64,000 nucleotides of DNA, from assembly GCA_013397795.1 (NCBI GenBank), contig VZTJ01000101.1, forward strand, positions 1 through 64,000. Reading direction: 5' to 3'. Origin of the DNA: Orthonyx spaldingii (taxonomy: Eukaryota > Chordata > Aves > Passeriformes > Orthonychidae). This document shows, piece after piece, positions 20,140 through 31,249 of this stretch (the stretch's first letter is position 1; every line of letters begins with the position of its first letter). Below the pieces are notes generated by a model. That model ran no database searches. It saw nothing but the letters and a program-made list of their open reading frames with translations, and was not told where the DNA came from. Made by a program: the position numbers and the translations under genes.

Positions 20140-23100
20140 TAAATAAAGAACAGCAATGAGTGAGGCTCTCCCTTTCCCATTCACCTGAAAGCACAGCTCA
20201 GTACTGATTTAGGCTCCTACATCCTTCTGCAAAGCAATTTCTGTCCATACTCTAATAAACCCACAGGAAGAAAAGGAAAAATGCATGCGGTCAGGAAACA
20301 GAATGTTTTCACCAAAGAAAAACGTGCCAGAGAGGCTCTTAGAGGTGCAGCTGGAGCCGTTTCAAACGCTGGCAGCACGGAGCTGTGTGAGGTGATCCCC
20401 CAGCCTGGCTCTGGTGCAGCCATCAGCTGCTGGAAAACAAGACTGGGAACTCCACCTCTGAATTCTGCACGGGCCAGGAGGCTGCAGCCAAACCCCCGGG
20501 AGAACAATCCCTGCTCCTCCATCCCCAGCAGCGCGAGACAAGGAAAAGCCAAAGAAGGCCAGCAGCATGCAGCAGGAAAATCCTGCATATCCATGGATTT
20601 TACTTGGTGGGTGTGGAGAGCCAACCTTTGTCCTTCAGAGTGTCAAACACCTGGGGTGAGCTCCTCCACAGACCTTGAATATGACATTTGTGCCCCCCTG
20701 CCATCTCCCTTCAATCTTATGCACAAGAGCCAGCATTTTCCTCTTCAAAAAATTCTTTTTTGCTTCATGAGCAAAGAGCCTTTCTATAATCTTCTCTGCA
20801 CTAAATCCATGCAAAACATTCAGTGCTGTTTCTAAAGATTTAGAAAATGCCTCAAAACCCAAAAGTGTTTGTATAATTGCACACACCTTCTCGATATGAA
20901 CTAGGAACAATTTTTTTTTTTTCTTCCTACAGTTTTCTTCCCAGCAGAATTAGTAAAAGTTTGAAGAAACCCTGGATTTACACAGTTGGGCTCTGGGCAG
21001 CACCCAGGCCTGTCATTTGTGTGGTATGTTCAGCTCACACAAACAGCTCTTTTATGGTCACCAAGGAGACAAGATACTGCATTTCCTACAGCCTCCAGCA
21101 CTCTGGAGTAAGAATTTCTGTAAGGTTTGGGAAGAGCAAGAAAAGAGTTTCTATTTGGCTGAAGAATCATCAGGAAAAAATCTGAATTTCTAGGATTCCT
21201 TAGGATGCCTGTCAGTGCAGGCAAAACAGAGTGATCACAGCCTGAGTTTCAAGACTGAGTTTAACACTTCAGAGCTGGTGAAAATGTCATAAATACAGAT
21301 ATAGATCATGTAGGTATCATGCTTTGATTAGTCCTCTGACATAATTTCACTGTCAAATGAAAAACTGCCAGATACCACTTCAATCAGTGTCTCTCCTGCA
21401 GCTTTTCAATTTACAGCAGAGTTTACTCAATTACATCACTGAATCTGGGAATGGACTTGTCTCTCTGAATTTTTTGAGATGAGGCCTCAATGCTACCGAA
21501 CTCTGCAAGCCCCCAGAGCTTTCTCAAACAAGGAAACAAAACCCATCCTGTCAGGAATCCATAAGAGTTGGATCTTTGCACTGGTTTCAGAGAGGAAAAC
21601 GAGTTTTGATGCTGAAGCAGACACAGCTTTCCTAATTTTGAATGAATTCTCCCATTTTTGGCACTCCACAGGGATACGCTTATTTTAAATTGGTTTTGTA
21701 AAAATAGATCCCTCATCTACTCCTCACCAACTGAACTTCATTCCTTCATAATTGTGGTGTCTTAATCTCTGCTTATCAATATCGATAGGATTTATATGCA
21801 GCACTCTGTGCAATACTGGACAATATTTGACCTCTTTTATAGCTCTGGTGAAGCTGGAGAGCTGAGGAATTCTGTGTGAGTGGTTGCTGTGGTAAAATGA
21901 CATTCTCCTTTAGGCATGGGGTGGACTGACAGAGCCCATCCCGAGGGATCCCAGCACAATTCCGTGAGAATTGTGTAAACTGCAAGCTCTGGCAACTGAT
22001 TTGACACTAAGTGATTGCTCAATAAACCAGAACTCGCCAGGTGTCAGGGCTGGTGATGTGCACTTTGCTCAATGCAAGAAGACACAAATTCTGCAGAAAT
22101 AGAAAGGGGCAGAAAGAAAACTTCTTTAGAGTGAGTGATTTGTGACTGCTGAGGACATTCTGCAATTGCACTACGTGCTCAGTTTGTGATACAAAACAAT
22201 GAAATCATATCCAGGTCTAAAAAGGTGCAGCACCAAAGCCACTGGTTAAAGAGGATTAAGGAGAATTGGTTTAAAAAGGTGCCATTTTCTGAGCAAGCTT
22301 CAAAACCCTGGGAAACAGGAATATTACCATGTGGAAAACAAATCAAGTTGTATAAATAAATGGGTTTTCTAGAGAATAAACTGGCTGTGCAGTGTGGATG
22401 GCCTCTGGTGTGAAACTTTAGTCCACCTAGCCTAGAAAGGAAGGTATTTAGTTAAAAGGTTGGGATGAACAGAAGAATAAAAAACAAAAAAGCAAAAAGA
22501 GTTAGCACAAAAGAGCATAAAATCAAGCTACTGAAAACAAAATTATCCCAGATCCTATATAACAGAAGATATTATGTGTTACTCCATTCATCAGTGCTAT
22601 AATCAATCATAAATAAATGGCTTTAGGCTTGTGCTTTTATTGACATAAAATCATCAAAGCTTAGTAAGAATCGTCGCTTTATATTAGTGTTAAAATCACT
22701 CAGTATAACCCTTACAGTTTTTTTCTTTTCTATAACATGATAGGAGCTTAGAACAAGGCATTTGAAGCCTGAATCACTAAAAATGAGGCAGCAAATTACT
22801 GTAAAACCTTTTCAACCCGTGTGTGGACAGAGCAGCGGAGCAAGGACGAGCTCCTGCAGAATTCCCAGGAGCTCCTGTGGAACAACAGCCAACTCACACC
22901 CCACCACGAGAGCTGTGTTACCAGGGTGTTGTTGAGTGACAGGCTGGAATTCCCAGAATTAAACTTTATAGGAATTGTAATAACTCTGTGATGAGATTAC
23001 GGGCACGGCTAATGGAGCCTCGCGAGGCCGGTGCTCCATCTTCCCTGGCATCTTGATGAGGAATCCGGGATGACACGATGTCAGCACACACACACTAACC

Positions 23101-24200
23101 TCATCAAAACCTGCATAATTCATGGGCCCAGAACGTGCTGCAGCCAGGGAATCACCACTGAGGCTGCACAGAAAATCCCGGGATGCACCCACGTGCTGGA
23201 ATTGTCCTCCAGCTCCCTGCATTTCCGTGGCTCCTACAACCTGAACTCCTTCTACCCTGGATGTGACCCCCGAGTCTAAAGTTTCAATTTTACTGTGACA
23301 TTTTCATATTCATATTTCCTGTTTTTTTGGGGTTTTTTTTGGGTTTTTTTTAGTTTTTTGTGGTTATTTTTAAAGCTTTAGGCAGCAACACTCCCTCACT
23401 GGTGGCTGGATCCTGGGAGCAAGGGAAGGCAGCACTTGTCCCACAGGAATTCCTGTGGCATCCTGGAACACCAGGATGTGCTGAGGTGGCTCTGGCTGTT
23501 GAGGTCTCTACAGGGACTGGGAGAGCTCCGCTGGGATGTACTGGGATTGGGGCAGCTGTACTGGGATGTACTGGGCTGTACAAGGATAGGGACAGCTGTA
23601 CTGGGCTGGACAGGGACAGGGACAGCCGTGTGTCCCTGAAGGGTGGCCAAGCCACCAAGGGGTGTCAGGGCAAACCAGCAGCTCTGCTGGACTCCCCCAC
23701 ACCCCATCTTGTGTTTTCCAGACATTTTTCCTCGCTGCCAGGGCACCTTTTCCCCGCGCTGCTTGCTGTGGGAAGGATGGATGGCGAGGGAAGCACCACG
23801 TTTGTCCCTTTTTGAGGTTTTGGCAGGGAAGCCACCTGTGCCGGTCACAACCCTGACACCAGGGCTGGCCTCCCAGCCTGTGCTCCTGGAGTTCCCATGG
23901 AAAAGGGGGAATTTATCTCAGCACCAAACACCCCCATGTATTTCCAGAGGGCTCCAGCTTGTTCCCCCAGCCTGGGGCCTTGATGGAGCATTTCGGTGCT
24001 GCAACGAAAGCATCGCGTGGAACAAACCCCTCTGCCTGATCTCTGTTCCCCCTCTGCTCTCTGTGTTTTTAAGGTGCACCTTCCACCCCCGAGCTGGGTT
24101 TTTTTCCCCACATTTTCCTTCAAGTTTGCTCCACATTAATTTTCCTCCAAGCCTCGCTCCCCAAGGCTGCTGCTCTCCACAGCTCGGACGCCTTAACTGC
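20140..24200. other. Probable M1AP 5' intron, no gene seen
   Basis: AT-rich unique DNA. Small features are a palindrome CCTCGCGAGG near 23020-23030 within a GC-rich patch, T/G homopolymer runs at 23320-23365, and a degenerate minisatellite at about 23510-23630 (units like 'gggacagctgtactgggctg'). I found no exon of SEMA4F, the gene expected here from human synteny. Confidence 0.55.
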
Positions 24201-24630
24201 ACTTAACACGGGAAATAAGGAGCACTTATGAACTCCCCACGGAAGCACGGGAGGTTGTTTTTCACCTCCCAACTCCCAAATACCCTCTCGAGGGCTCTCC
24301 ACAAGGAATTTGGGGAGAAAACTCCTCTTTCCGCGGCCGGGCCCTGCCCGGTGCCGCTGCCCCCTCAGCGCTTCCCGCTCCCGGCTCCCGCTGTGGGCTC
24401 TCCGCGGTCGGGCTCGGACCCACCTGGGCCGGGCCTTTTCCCGGTTTTATCCCCAATCCCGGGTGGATCCCGGGTGGATCCCGGCCGGGCGGATCCCCCG
24501 CGCATGCGCAGCCGGCGCCTCCCGCGATCCCGGCGTTGGGATGCTCGGGAAAGCGGGAATCGCTTTCCTTCTCCCCAAAAATCCGCCCTTTGTGACCCCC
24601 CCCCCCATCGCGTCCAGCACCGCTTAAATT
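24200..24630. promoter_or_regulatory. CpG-rich segment, probable M1AP promoter
   Basis: GC and CpG density rise sharply over the AT-rich flanks. An NRF1-type palindrome GCGCATGCGCA is at 24500-24510. On the - strand a strong donor CAG|GTGGGT follows at 24424, so a non-coding M1AP exon 1 from about 24490 to 24424 is possible. There are three near-copies of 'cccgggtggatcccgg' around 24460-24496. The assignment to M1AP is inferred from position and strand. Confidence 0.45.
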
Positions 24631-24649
24631 ACTGCTGTTTACACCACTC

Positions 24650-25560
24650 CATCGCCCAAACGTTAATTTTTTGCCAAAATTAACCCCGCCAAAGCCAAAG
24701 GGAGTTGGAAGGTTGGACATCTGTTATTGTGGATTTATGGCTCTCCTCTTCTGGAGGAACCCGAAGATGCAGAGGGGATTAAGGGCTGGGAAGTTGGAAA
24801 GTTCCCCGTCCGAGAAAAAGATGATTAAAGGGCGAAAGAATGTGGGCCGGATGAGAGCGAGAAGTCATTAACTAATAGGGATAGAATGCTAATTAATGAA
24901 GAGAATGACGTGATTGAGAACCAGTGGACATCAGTGGGGGCAGTGCAGCTGGCCAGAAGTTCCTCCTCCTTACTGTGTGACAGCCCAAAAATCCCTCCTT
25001 ATGGATAACTGTGGATTTTGGAGATAAGAATTTAATGGAATCAGCTCGCAGCTGTGCCAGCTCAGTTAATGCAGAAAGAAATCCGGGACTTCTCTAAAGG
25101 GAGTGTTTTTACTGGATGTATGTAACGAGAGGGGCTGTTTTTACTGGATGTATGTAAACACAGGCACATCTTTTTGCTATAAAGCGAGTTGTTGAGGTTT
25201 GGAGTTGTTTTTCCAGTTTACTCTTTATATTTTCACTCTTAACTTCCAGCTCTGTTGTGGCACGAGGGAAGGGATGAGTAGGGAGGTTACATAAAAAGGA
25301 AGGTTACAGCCCCAAAATGCCTGAAAACTCACAGGCAGTGTGTGCGTGTGTGAATATTAAACCTTTAAAAGTCCTCATTTTTATACATATTGACAAAATT
25401 AATATAGGTAACGATTGATTTCAAAGCCAAACGCCGTGTTTGCCATATTATTGACAGGACTTTAGGATATAAGAAGGCTCTGGCTATAGAACCGCAGGAT
25501 TTGAAAGCGCAGATTTAACTTCTGAATTTATAAATTACAAGAATAAAAGGCTGGAAAATG
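24650..25560. other. Unique DNA between the two CpG-rich segments
   Basis: AT-rich, no exon recognised. A 33-bp-spaced duplication of 'gtttttactggatgtatgta' occurs at 25104-25125 and 25137-25158. Confidence 0.6.
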
Positions 25561-25564
25561 TAAG

Positions 25565-25960
25565 AAAAAATCAAGTCCGGGACGGCGGCTGGGCCTTGAG
25601 TCGCTGCTGCCACCGCGTGGTGAAAGCGGGGAACTGCAGCCCCCCAATGACTCCATGGTACTGCAACCTNNNNNNNNNNNNNNNNNNNNNNNNNNNNNNN
25701 TGATGCCATGGTCCTCCAACCAAAAAAAAAAACCCAACCCCCCCAAAAAAACCTTCAAACCCCCACAAAAAAAACTCCAAACCCAACAAAAACAGAACCA
25801 ACCCAAAAATCCACCAAAATCCCCCCAAAAAAGCCGCAGGCGCAGTGACTCCAGTGAATCCGCGATAATTAAGGGAGGGATGAACAAAGCAAACAGCGCA
25901 TGCGCAGTGGCGTTTCCCGCTCAGTGCTGCCGCGGTGTGGGGAACTTCTGGTACTGCAGC
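25565..25960. promoter_or_regulatory. Second GC-rich segment with CTCF-like and NRF1-like motifs
   Basis: CCACGCGGTGGCAG on the - strand (25607-25620) differs at one position from the CTCF core CCGCGNGGNGGCAG. GCGCATGCGCA at 25897-25907 is an NRF1-type palindrome. Between them are a 31-bp gap and a C/A-rich low-complexity tract (25720-25835). Plausible as a boundary and/or promoter for the + strand DNAAF9 unit; inference only. Confidence 0.35.
25670..25700. other. Assembly gap (31 N)
   Basis: Unknown bases. Similar words flank the gap ('ccatggtactgcaacc' before it and 'ccatggtcctccaacc' after it), so a tandem repeat may be collapsed here. Confidence 0.98.
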
Positions 25961-25996
25961 TCGGGGTTGTCTCGCGTTTCTGGGGTTTTTAGGGGA

Positions 25997-26320
25997 TAAA
26001 AATGAACATTTTGGGGCTAAAATCTGAGTTAATCTGCGTCGGAGAAAATGAACATTTTGAGGCAAAATTGAGGCGATTAATAGATGATGCTTTGGGGGTA
26101 GAACTGGGGTTATCAGTAGGGAACAGGTAGAGAAAATTTGAGGGATAAAACCCATACGGGCAGAATGAGCATTTTTTGGGGAGGAATGTGAGGTAAACTA
26201 TAGGAGACACAGTGAACGTTTTGGGTTTAAAATCTGGGGTAATGTATAGGGGACAGCGAACATCTTGGAGAGGAAGGCATCAGTGAATTGGTCAGGGAGG
26301 CAGAAGTGACGTTTTGGACA
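25997..26320. repeat. Diverged minisatellite, unit about 47 bp
   Basis: Recurring 'aatgaacattttggggctaa' and 'aaatctgggg' motifs at about 26002, 26048, 26164, 26212, 26256 and 26305, with one highly diverged interval. It starts directly beyond the GC-rich segment. Confidence 0.65.
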
Positions 26321-26324
26321 GTGA

Positions 26325-28015
26325 TTGAAATCTAGAAATATGCTGATATTAATTAAAAAAATATATATCTAAGCAAAGCATCTGAAAACTCCACAGAAGG
26401 CTACGAAACCTGTGTGCTCTGGAAGTCAGGATTGATTGGGACTTTATTTCCTGATTCTGCAGCTAGGAAATTGTTCATGTGTACACTGATTAATTTTTTA
26501 TATCCTTCGGCTCTCCTGATTGAAGTAAAAGCATCATTCGACTCCCTCCCTTTCATAATTGAGGGTCAGTGTTTATTCTTTTATGGCTGGCTAATTAGCC
26601 TCTGGAATTTGCAGAGGGAATGCTGCCTGGAGTTTGGTTCAGAACGCATTTGAGCGAGGTTTGTTTGTGAGCTTCAAGCATCTCGTGGTTTCTGCTGCCT
26701 GATAAAAATCCTGGGAACTCTGCTGCTTGGGATATTTGGGGAGAAATACAACACAAAAGGTCCAATGGATGGCAGAAATGAGACAGGATGGAACAGTCCT
26801 GCGATGGTTTCGCCTTGAAAATGGAAATACTCTTTGGCTTTTTCCAAATATTTACTGTAATAGAAAAAAAAAAAAAAAAAGCAGAAATAAGCACAGGGAA
26901 TTGTAGCCCCCGAGTCCCGCAGTTCCCTCTCTGGCCGCGGTTTTCCCAGCGAGGAAAGGAACTGCAGTTTCCAGGTTTTCCAGCCGGCGTCACTCCTGGG
27001 TCAGGCAGAGCATGCAGAGGTGTTTCTGGCTCTGTGGAAGGGCGCCAGGACTTGGTTTTTATAAACTTTATAAATCCCAATTTTATTTTTTTTTTTTTTT
27101 TTTGTATTTTCCCCCTTTATCTCCTTTCCCTGCTGCCCTGAGGCGTGTCTGTGATATCCTGGGCTCCCTGCTCTTCCCCTGTGCTGTCCTTGTCATGTCA
27201 AATCCCACGTGTGAGTTCCTGAAGTGCTCAAAAAAGAGCAAAACTTTTTATAGTTCAGAAAAAGAAACTCGGGGCTCCATCCTTACTAAGTTTCCAGGGC
27301 AAACTCGATAAATTAAATTGTAAATAGTGTTTATTTGTAATAGTCCAAAGGAACTCTGTGAAAAAACAGTTTGGAAGAAGTTCCCTGTCTTGGATCTCCA
27401 GGTGAACTGTGAACTCAGTTACCTTTGGAAAGACAAATTCCTGCTCCTAATCCCAGTCAGAAACGCTGAAATTGTGCAGAGCCAAATCTGATTTGCAGTT
27501 CCTACAGGATCCACACAGGGTTGGCACCGAGGACAAGTGTTTGTTTTACAAATGCCCACCAAAACCAGAATTAATAAAGGGCTCTGCATCACAAGAGCCC
27601 TGTGAGCACATGGGCTCAGATTACTCAAACCCATAACGGTTTTGCTTTTTAAATTAGCCACTTATGAATTACAGAAAGGGGAATGATTGCCATTGACAGC
27701 TGATTTTTTAAAATGTAGTGTAAAAAAAAAAAAAAATCACAAAAATTACACCTGGAGTTCACCATTCCACAGTGCTGACTCTGGTCAGGGTTTGAAATGC
27801 TGTTAGCAATGGCCTGTCTTGCCCAAAATTCATCATTTTCCAGGTATTTTCCTGTTTTATTCAGAAGTAATTATGGTTCCTGGGCACTTGCAGATGTTGT
27901 GAAGGTGTCCCATTTTAAACTTTGTTCTATAGATGGGACATCCTTGAAATGTGACTCCGTGAAGAGCTGGGGACAAGGTTTGACAATCCAGGACAAGGAA
28001 GCACAAATTGCACAG
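26325..28015. other. Unique AT-rich DNA, no gene seen
   Basis: Contains poly(A)/poly(T) runs at 26863-26880, 27084-27103 and 27721-27736 and a small GC-rich patch at 26890-27000 with CTACAATTCCC on the - strand (26897-26909). No exon was recognised. Confidence 0.6.
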
Positions 28016-28350
28016 GGAATTTCATGGAATGGAATGAAATGAATTAAAATGAAATTTGATGGAATGGAATGGAATGAAATGAAATAAAATGGAATGAAAT
28101 GAAATGAAATGAAATGAAATGAAATTTCAAAATTCCTTTCACGACAGGAAATTTCATTTCACTTCATGGAATCAAATGAAACGCAAGGAAATTTTTTTGG
28201 AATGTAATGAAATGAAATTTCAAAATTTCCTTTTGTGAAAGGAAATTTCATTTTGTTTCATGGAATTAAACGAAATGAAATGAAAATGGAATTAAATGAA
28301 ATGAAAAGCTTGAAATGAAATTTTGTGGGATGAAATCAAATTTTAAGTTT
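28016..28350. repeat. GGAAT/GAAAT pentamer block with inverted arms
   Basis: Degenerate pentamers 'ggaatggaatgaaatgaaat', interrupted by two inverted arms ('gaaatttcaaaatt' ... 'ggaaatttcatttc') that could form hairpins. The block ends in a CR1 3' piece. Confidence 0.85.
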
Positions 28351-28360
28351 CATTAAACTT

Positions 28361-28424
28361 TGGGGTGGCACTGGGTGGGATTTAATGTCCCTTCCAACCC
28401 AAACCATTCCCTGATTCTCTGATG
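28361..28424 (+). mobile_element. CR1 LINE 3' fragment
   Basis: 'cccttccaacccaaaccatt' followed by 'ctgattctctgat' is the CR1 3' terminus. Only about 60 bp remain. Confidence 0.7.
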
Positions 28425-28439
28425 TGTGCACGTGTTCCT

Positions 28440-28740
28440 GCTCCCCTGCCCAAGTGATTTCATTATCCCTGTAGCTAATTAAGAGGCAGTTTGTGTCAGT
28501 TTGTGTTCAGCCACAGCCAATTCACCTTTATGGATTGATTTCCCCCTCATTTTCGTGCCTGGCTAACCCAGAACAGCTCTGATCCCATTAACTTCATGCT
28601 CCACGTACCTGGAGGAGATAATGAAATTACAGCGCGGGATTTACCCTGCCCGGCATTAAACACTGGGGATTGCAGCTTTTCCCGTTGGAGGAACCAGGAA
28701 ATGAACACGAAAACAAACAGCAAAATAAAGATAATTAAGC
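28440..28740. other. Candidate conserved non-coding element
   Basis: Unique sequence without repeats, containing homeodomain-type cores ('gctaattaag', 'ataatgaaattac') and well-kept CpGs ('acagcgcgggattta'). It looks like vertebrate regulatory elements, but no comparison was possible. Confidence 0.25.
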
Positions 28741-28857
28741 AGGGAGCACATTCCTGGTGGAGCCTGGCTTAAGGGTAACCCTGTGGATGAACATAATCAG
28801 AAACACCCCAGTGCCAGATCAGTTTGTGCAAATAAATCACATATTCCCTTTTCCACT

Positions 28858-29217
28858 GGAATATCAACATCCATGGTTGGAATATCAACACCCATGGTTG
28901 GAATATCCACATCCATGGTTGGAATATCCACATCCATGGTTAGAATATCCACATCCGTGGTTGAAATATCCACATCCATGGTTGGAATATCAACACCTAT
29001 GGTTGGAAAATCAACATCCATGGTTGGAATATCCACAGCCGTGGTTGGAATATCCACATCCATGGTTGGAATATCCACATCCGTGGTTGGAATATCCACA
29101 TCCATGGTTGGAATATCCACATCCGTGGTTGAAATATCAACATCCATGGTTGGAATATCCACATCCATGGTTGGAATATCCACATCCATGGCTGGAATAT
29201 CCACAGCCATGGCTGTG
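28858..29217. repeat. 21-bp minisatellite, 17 copies
   Basis: Unit 'ggaatatccacatccatggt' plus t, 17 copies with few substitutions and no length change. Because 21 is a multiple of three and the unit has no stop in several frames, long open frames run through it on both strands (for example repeats of LEYPHPW and of MDVDIPT). No start context, splice site or domain supports a protein. Confidence 0.95.
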
Positions 29218-29219
29218 CT

Positions 29220-29690
29220 GGTCTGAGCCTGGTGCCCACCCTGTGCCTTCCAGGGGGTGACATTCACGGATGTGTTTGGAGAAACAGCGACTTCTCTTCT
29301 CCTTCCCCTAGAAACCGACTTCCAGGTGAGAGCAGCATCCCTAAAAGAGCAGGATTAATTTAGTTCAGCGCTGGAACTCCTCTGAGACAAGGACTTTGCA
29401 CGCTCCAGTCATTTGCAGCTTGCCATGGAGAGGAGCTCTGGCTCTCCTCCCACGGGAGGAGCCTGGCAGTTCCTGGGCTGTGCTTTGTGCAGCTCGTGCA
29501 GCCTCTGACCCTAATCAGGATCATGATTTATGGGATCATGCAAGTCCCCTGATTTACTGAGCATCTGGCTGGGAGCTCCTCGCAGACCCTGCAGTTCAGG
29601 CCTGGCTTCCCTCCCGTTGCCTTCACACACGATTTACCAGGCTGGGGTGAGCTGGCTCTAAGAAAGGGTCTTGAAATCACAGTCAAACAT
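29220..29690. other. Unique DNA, no gene seen
   Basis: Nothing recognised between the minisatellite and the tetranucleotide repeat. Confidence 0.55.
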
Positions 29691-29693
29691 ATT

Positions 29694-29757
29694 TGATGGA
29701 TGGATGGATGGATGGATGGATGGATGGATGGATGGATGGATGGATGGATGGATGGAT
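29694..29757. repeat. (GGAT)n microsatellite
   Basis: About 15 uninterrupted GATG units, a likely polymorphic marker. Confidence 0.97.
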
Positions 29758-30197
29758 TCACTCACTGCCTCCCTTGGATTTTGTGGTTATCCCAAATTCA
29801 TGCCTTTAAGAGCAACGCTCATGAAATAACAAACGGTGTCTCCATGTGGATGTAATTAAAATCTCCAAGCATGAACACACAATTACTTGAAACTTGTTTC
29901 TTCAGCTTCCAAGCCCCAGGAGGGCAGCCTTTAGGTCTGAGTTTAAATGCTGATTCACTGTGTTCTGAGTGCCTGGCAGGTTGTTATTAATTTTAATGAC
30001 TTCTGTTTTCCTGCGGGAGGCCTGCGCTGGCGTTGGCAGCGGTGAGCGCTGCCTGCAGCACTCTGGGTGTGATTGCTGTGCAGATCCTGGCCAGAGGAGG
30101 AGGGAAATGCATGGACAGATGACAAAAACCAGGCAGCAAAACGGTCTGAGCCTGCAGGATGAAGCAGCTCCGTGAATCCCTTCTCTGTGTGTCCAGA

Positions 30198-30275
30198 GAG
30201 ACCAAACCTCCCTTCCCAGGTCGCTCCAAGCCCCACCAACCTGGCCTTGAGCACTTCCAGGGATCCAGGTGCATC
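30198..30275 (-). mobile_element. CR1 LINE fragment, reverse orientation
   Basis: 'gctccaagccccaccaacct' and 'ggccttgagcacttccaggg' are the reverse complement of the CR1 3' region. Confidence 0.75.
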
Positions 30276-30279
30276 CCTG

Positions 30280-31245
30280 TAATTTGCTGTGCACGTTTCA
30301 GAGAAGGGACCTGAGCAAGGGCCTCCTGCACGTAAAACAAACCCCCAGGTCGGTTCTTTTGGAGCACCAGTGTTGTTTTTATCCCTTCCTGCTGGTCCTG
30401 ACAGCTGGGGAAGGAGCAATCCCCACAGGCTGTGACGGAGCAATGGCTCCTTGTCACTAAACACTGCATTTAAAGCTTCTCCTCCAGGCTTGTGACTCCC
30501 CATTTTGGTCAGAAATGCCATTTCTCCTGCACTTTTCAAGCAGCTGAAGACTCCTGTCACAAATGTCGTGGTCACTCCCAGAGATCCTGGGATAATACCT
30601 GGACCTGGAGCATGGGAATTCCTGTTGCAGGCATGGGGCACTCCTGTATGGCCCTTCCAGGACACAGAGCCTCCTTTGCTCTGCTCACAGGGCTCCTTTC
30701 TGCCTCTGGCTGCATCTCCTGCACATTCCAGGTTTTGCCTGGATGCAGAGGAAAAGGACAGCGGGAGCCAGCAAAGCTCTGCAGACCCAGAGGAAGAAGC
30801 TGCTCCAATTAAAACCAGGACCGTGGTGCTAATATTTGCTGCTTCCCCAGCTCAGCAACAGCCACAGGAGACAAAGGATAATTTTTTTCCTTTGTCTTTC
30901 CACCTGTTTTTGTGGATTTGCTGCCTCCTGGTGCCAGTGGAGCAAGGAGCTGGAGCAGCACAGCTCTGACAACAAAGGCGTGAGATGGAAACCTCAGCTC
31001 ACCCTCAAATCATCCAGCCTCAAATATTTTATGTTATTTGATAGCAAATTTGGGACAATCATTGTGGATAAAACCAGGAGCTTGCCCACCTCTGCACAGA
31101 CAAGTGCACCTCCAGAGAAAGGACATTTTAATAAATTCAGAGAGTGGGAGGTAAAACCCTTCCCGAGGCAGAGAGTTTCCTGTATGAGCAGAGTTTTCCT
31201 GGGTGTGTAAATATTTCTGAGTGTCATTTAAGTTAATGGGAATAT
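30280..31245. other. Unique DNA, no gene seen
   Basis: Open frames on both strands are short and mutually overlapping. No splice-supported exon was recognised. Confidence 0.5.
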
Positions 31246-31249
31246 CATA

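Noticed and set aside
24500..24627. A + strand gene starting at ATG 24504
   Set aside because: The frame is Arg-rich translation of a CpG island with no splice donor in frame and no family resemblance.
25897..25944. DNAAF9 first coding exon starting at the ATG in the NRF1 palindrome
   Set aside because: A donor at 25945 would give the right phase, but the ATG is inside a promoter motif, the sequence is not convincingly similar to the family, and no downstream support exists.
28757..29260. A repetitive 167-residue protein
   Set aside because: It is carried by a 21-bp minisatellite that is open in several frames; there is no homologue that I recognise.
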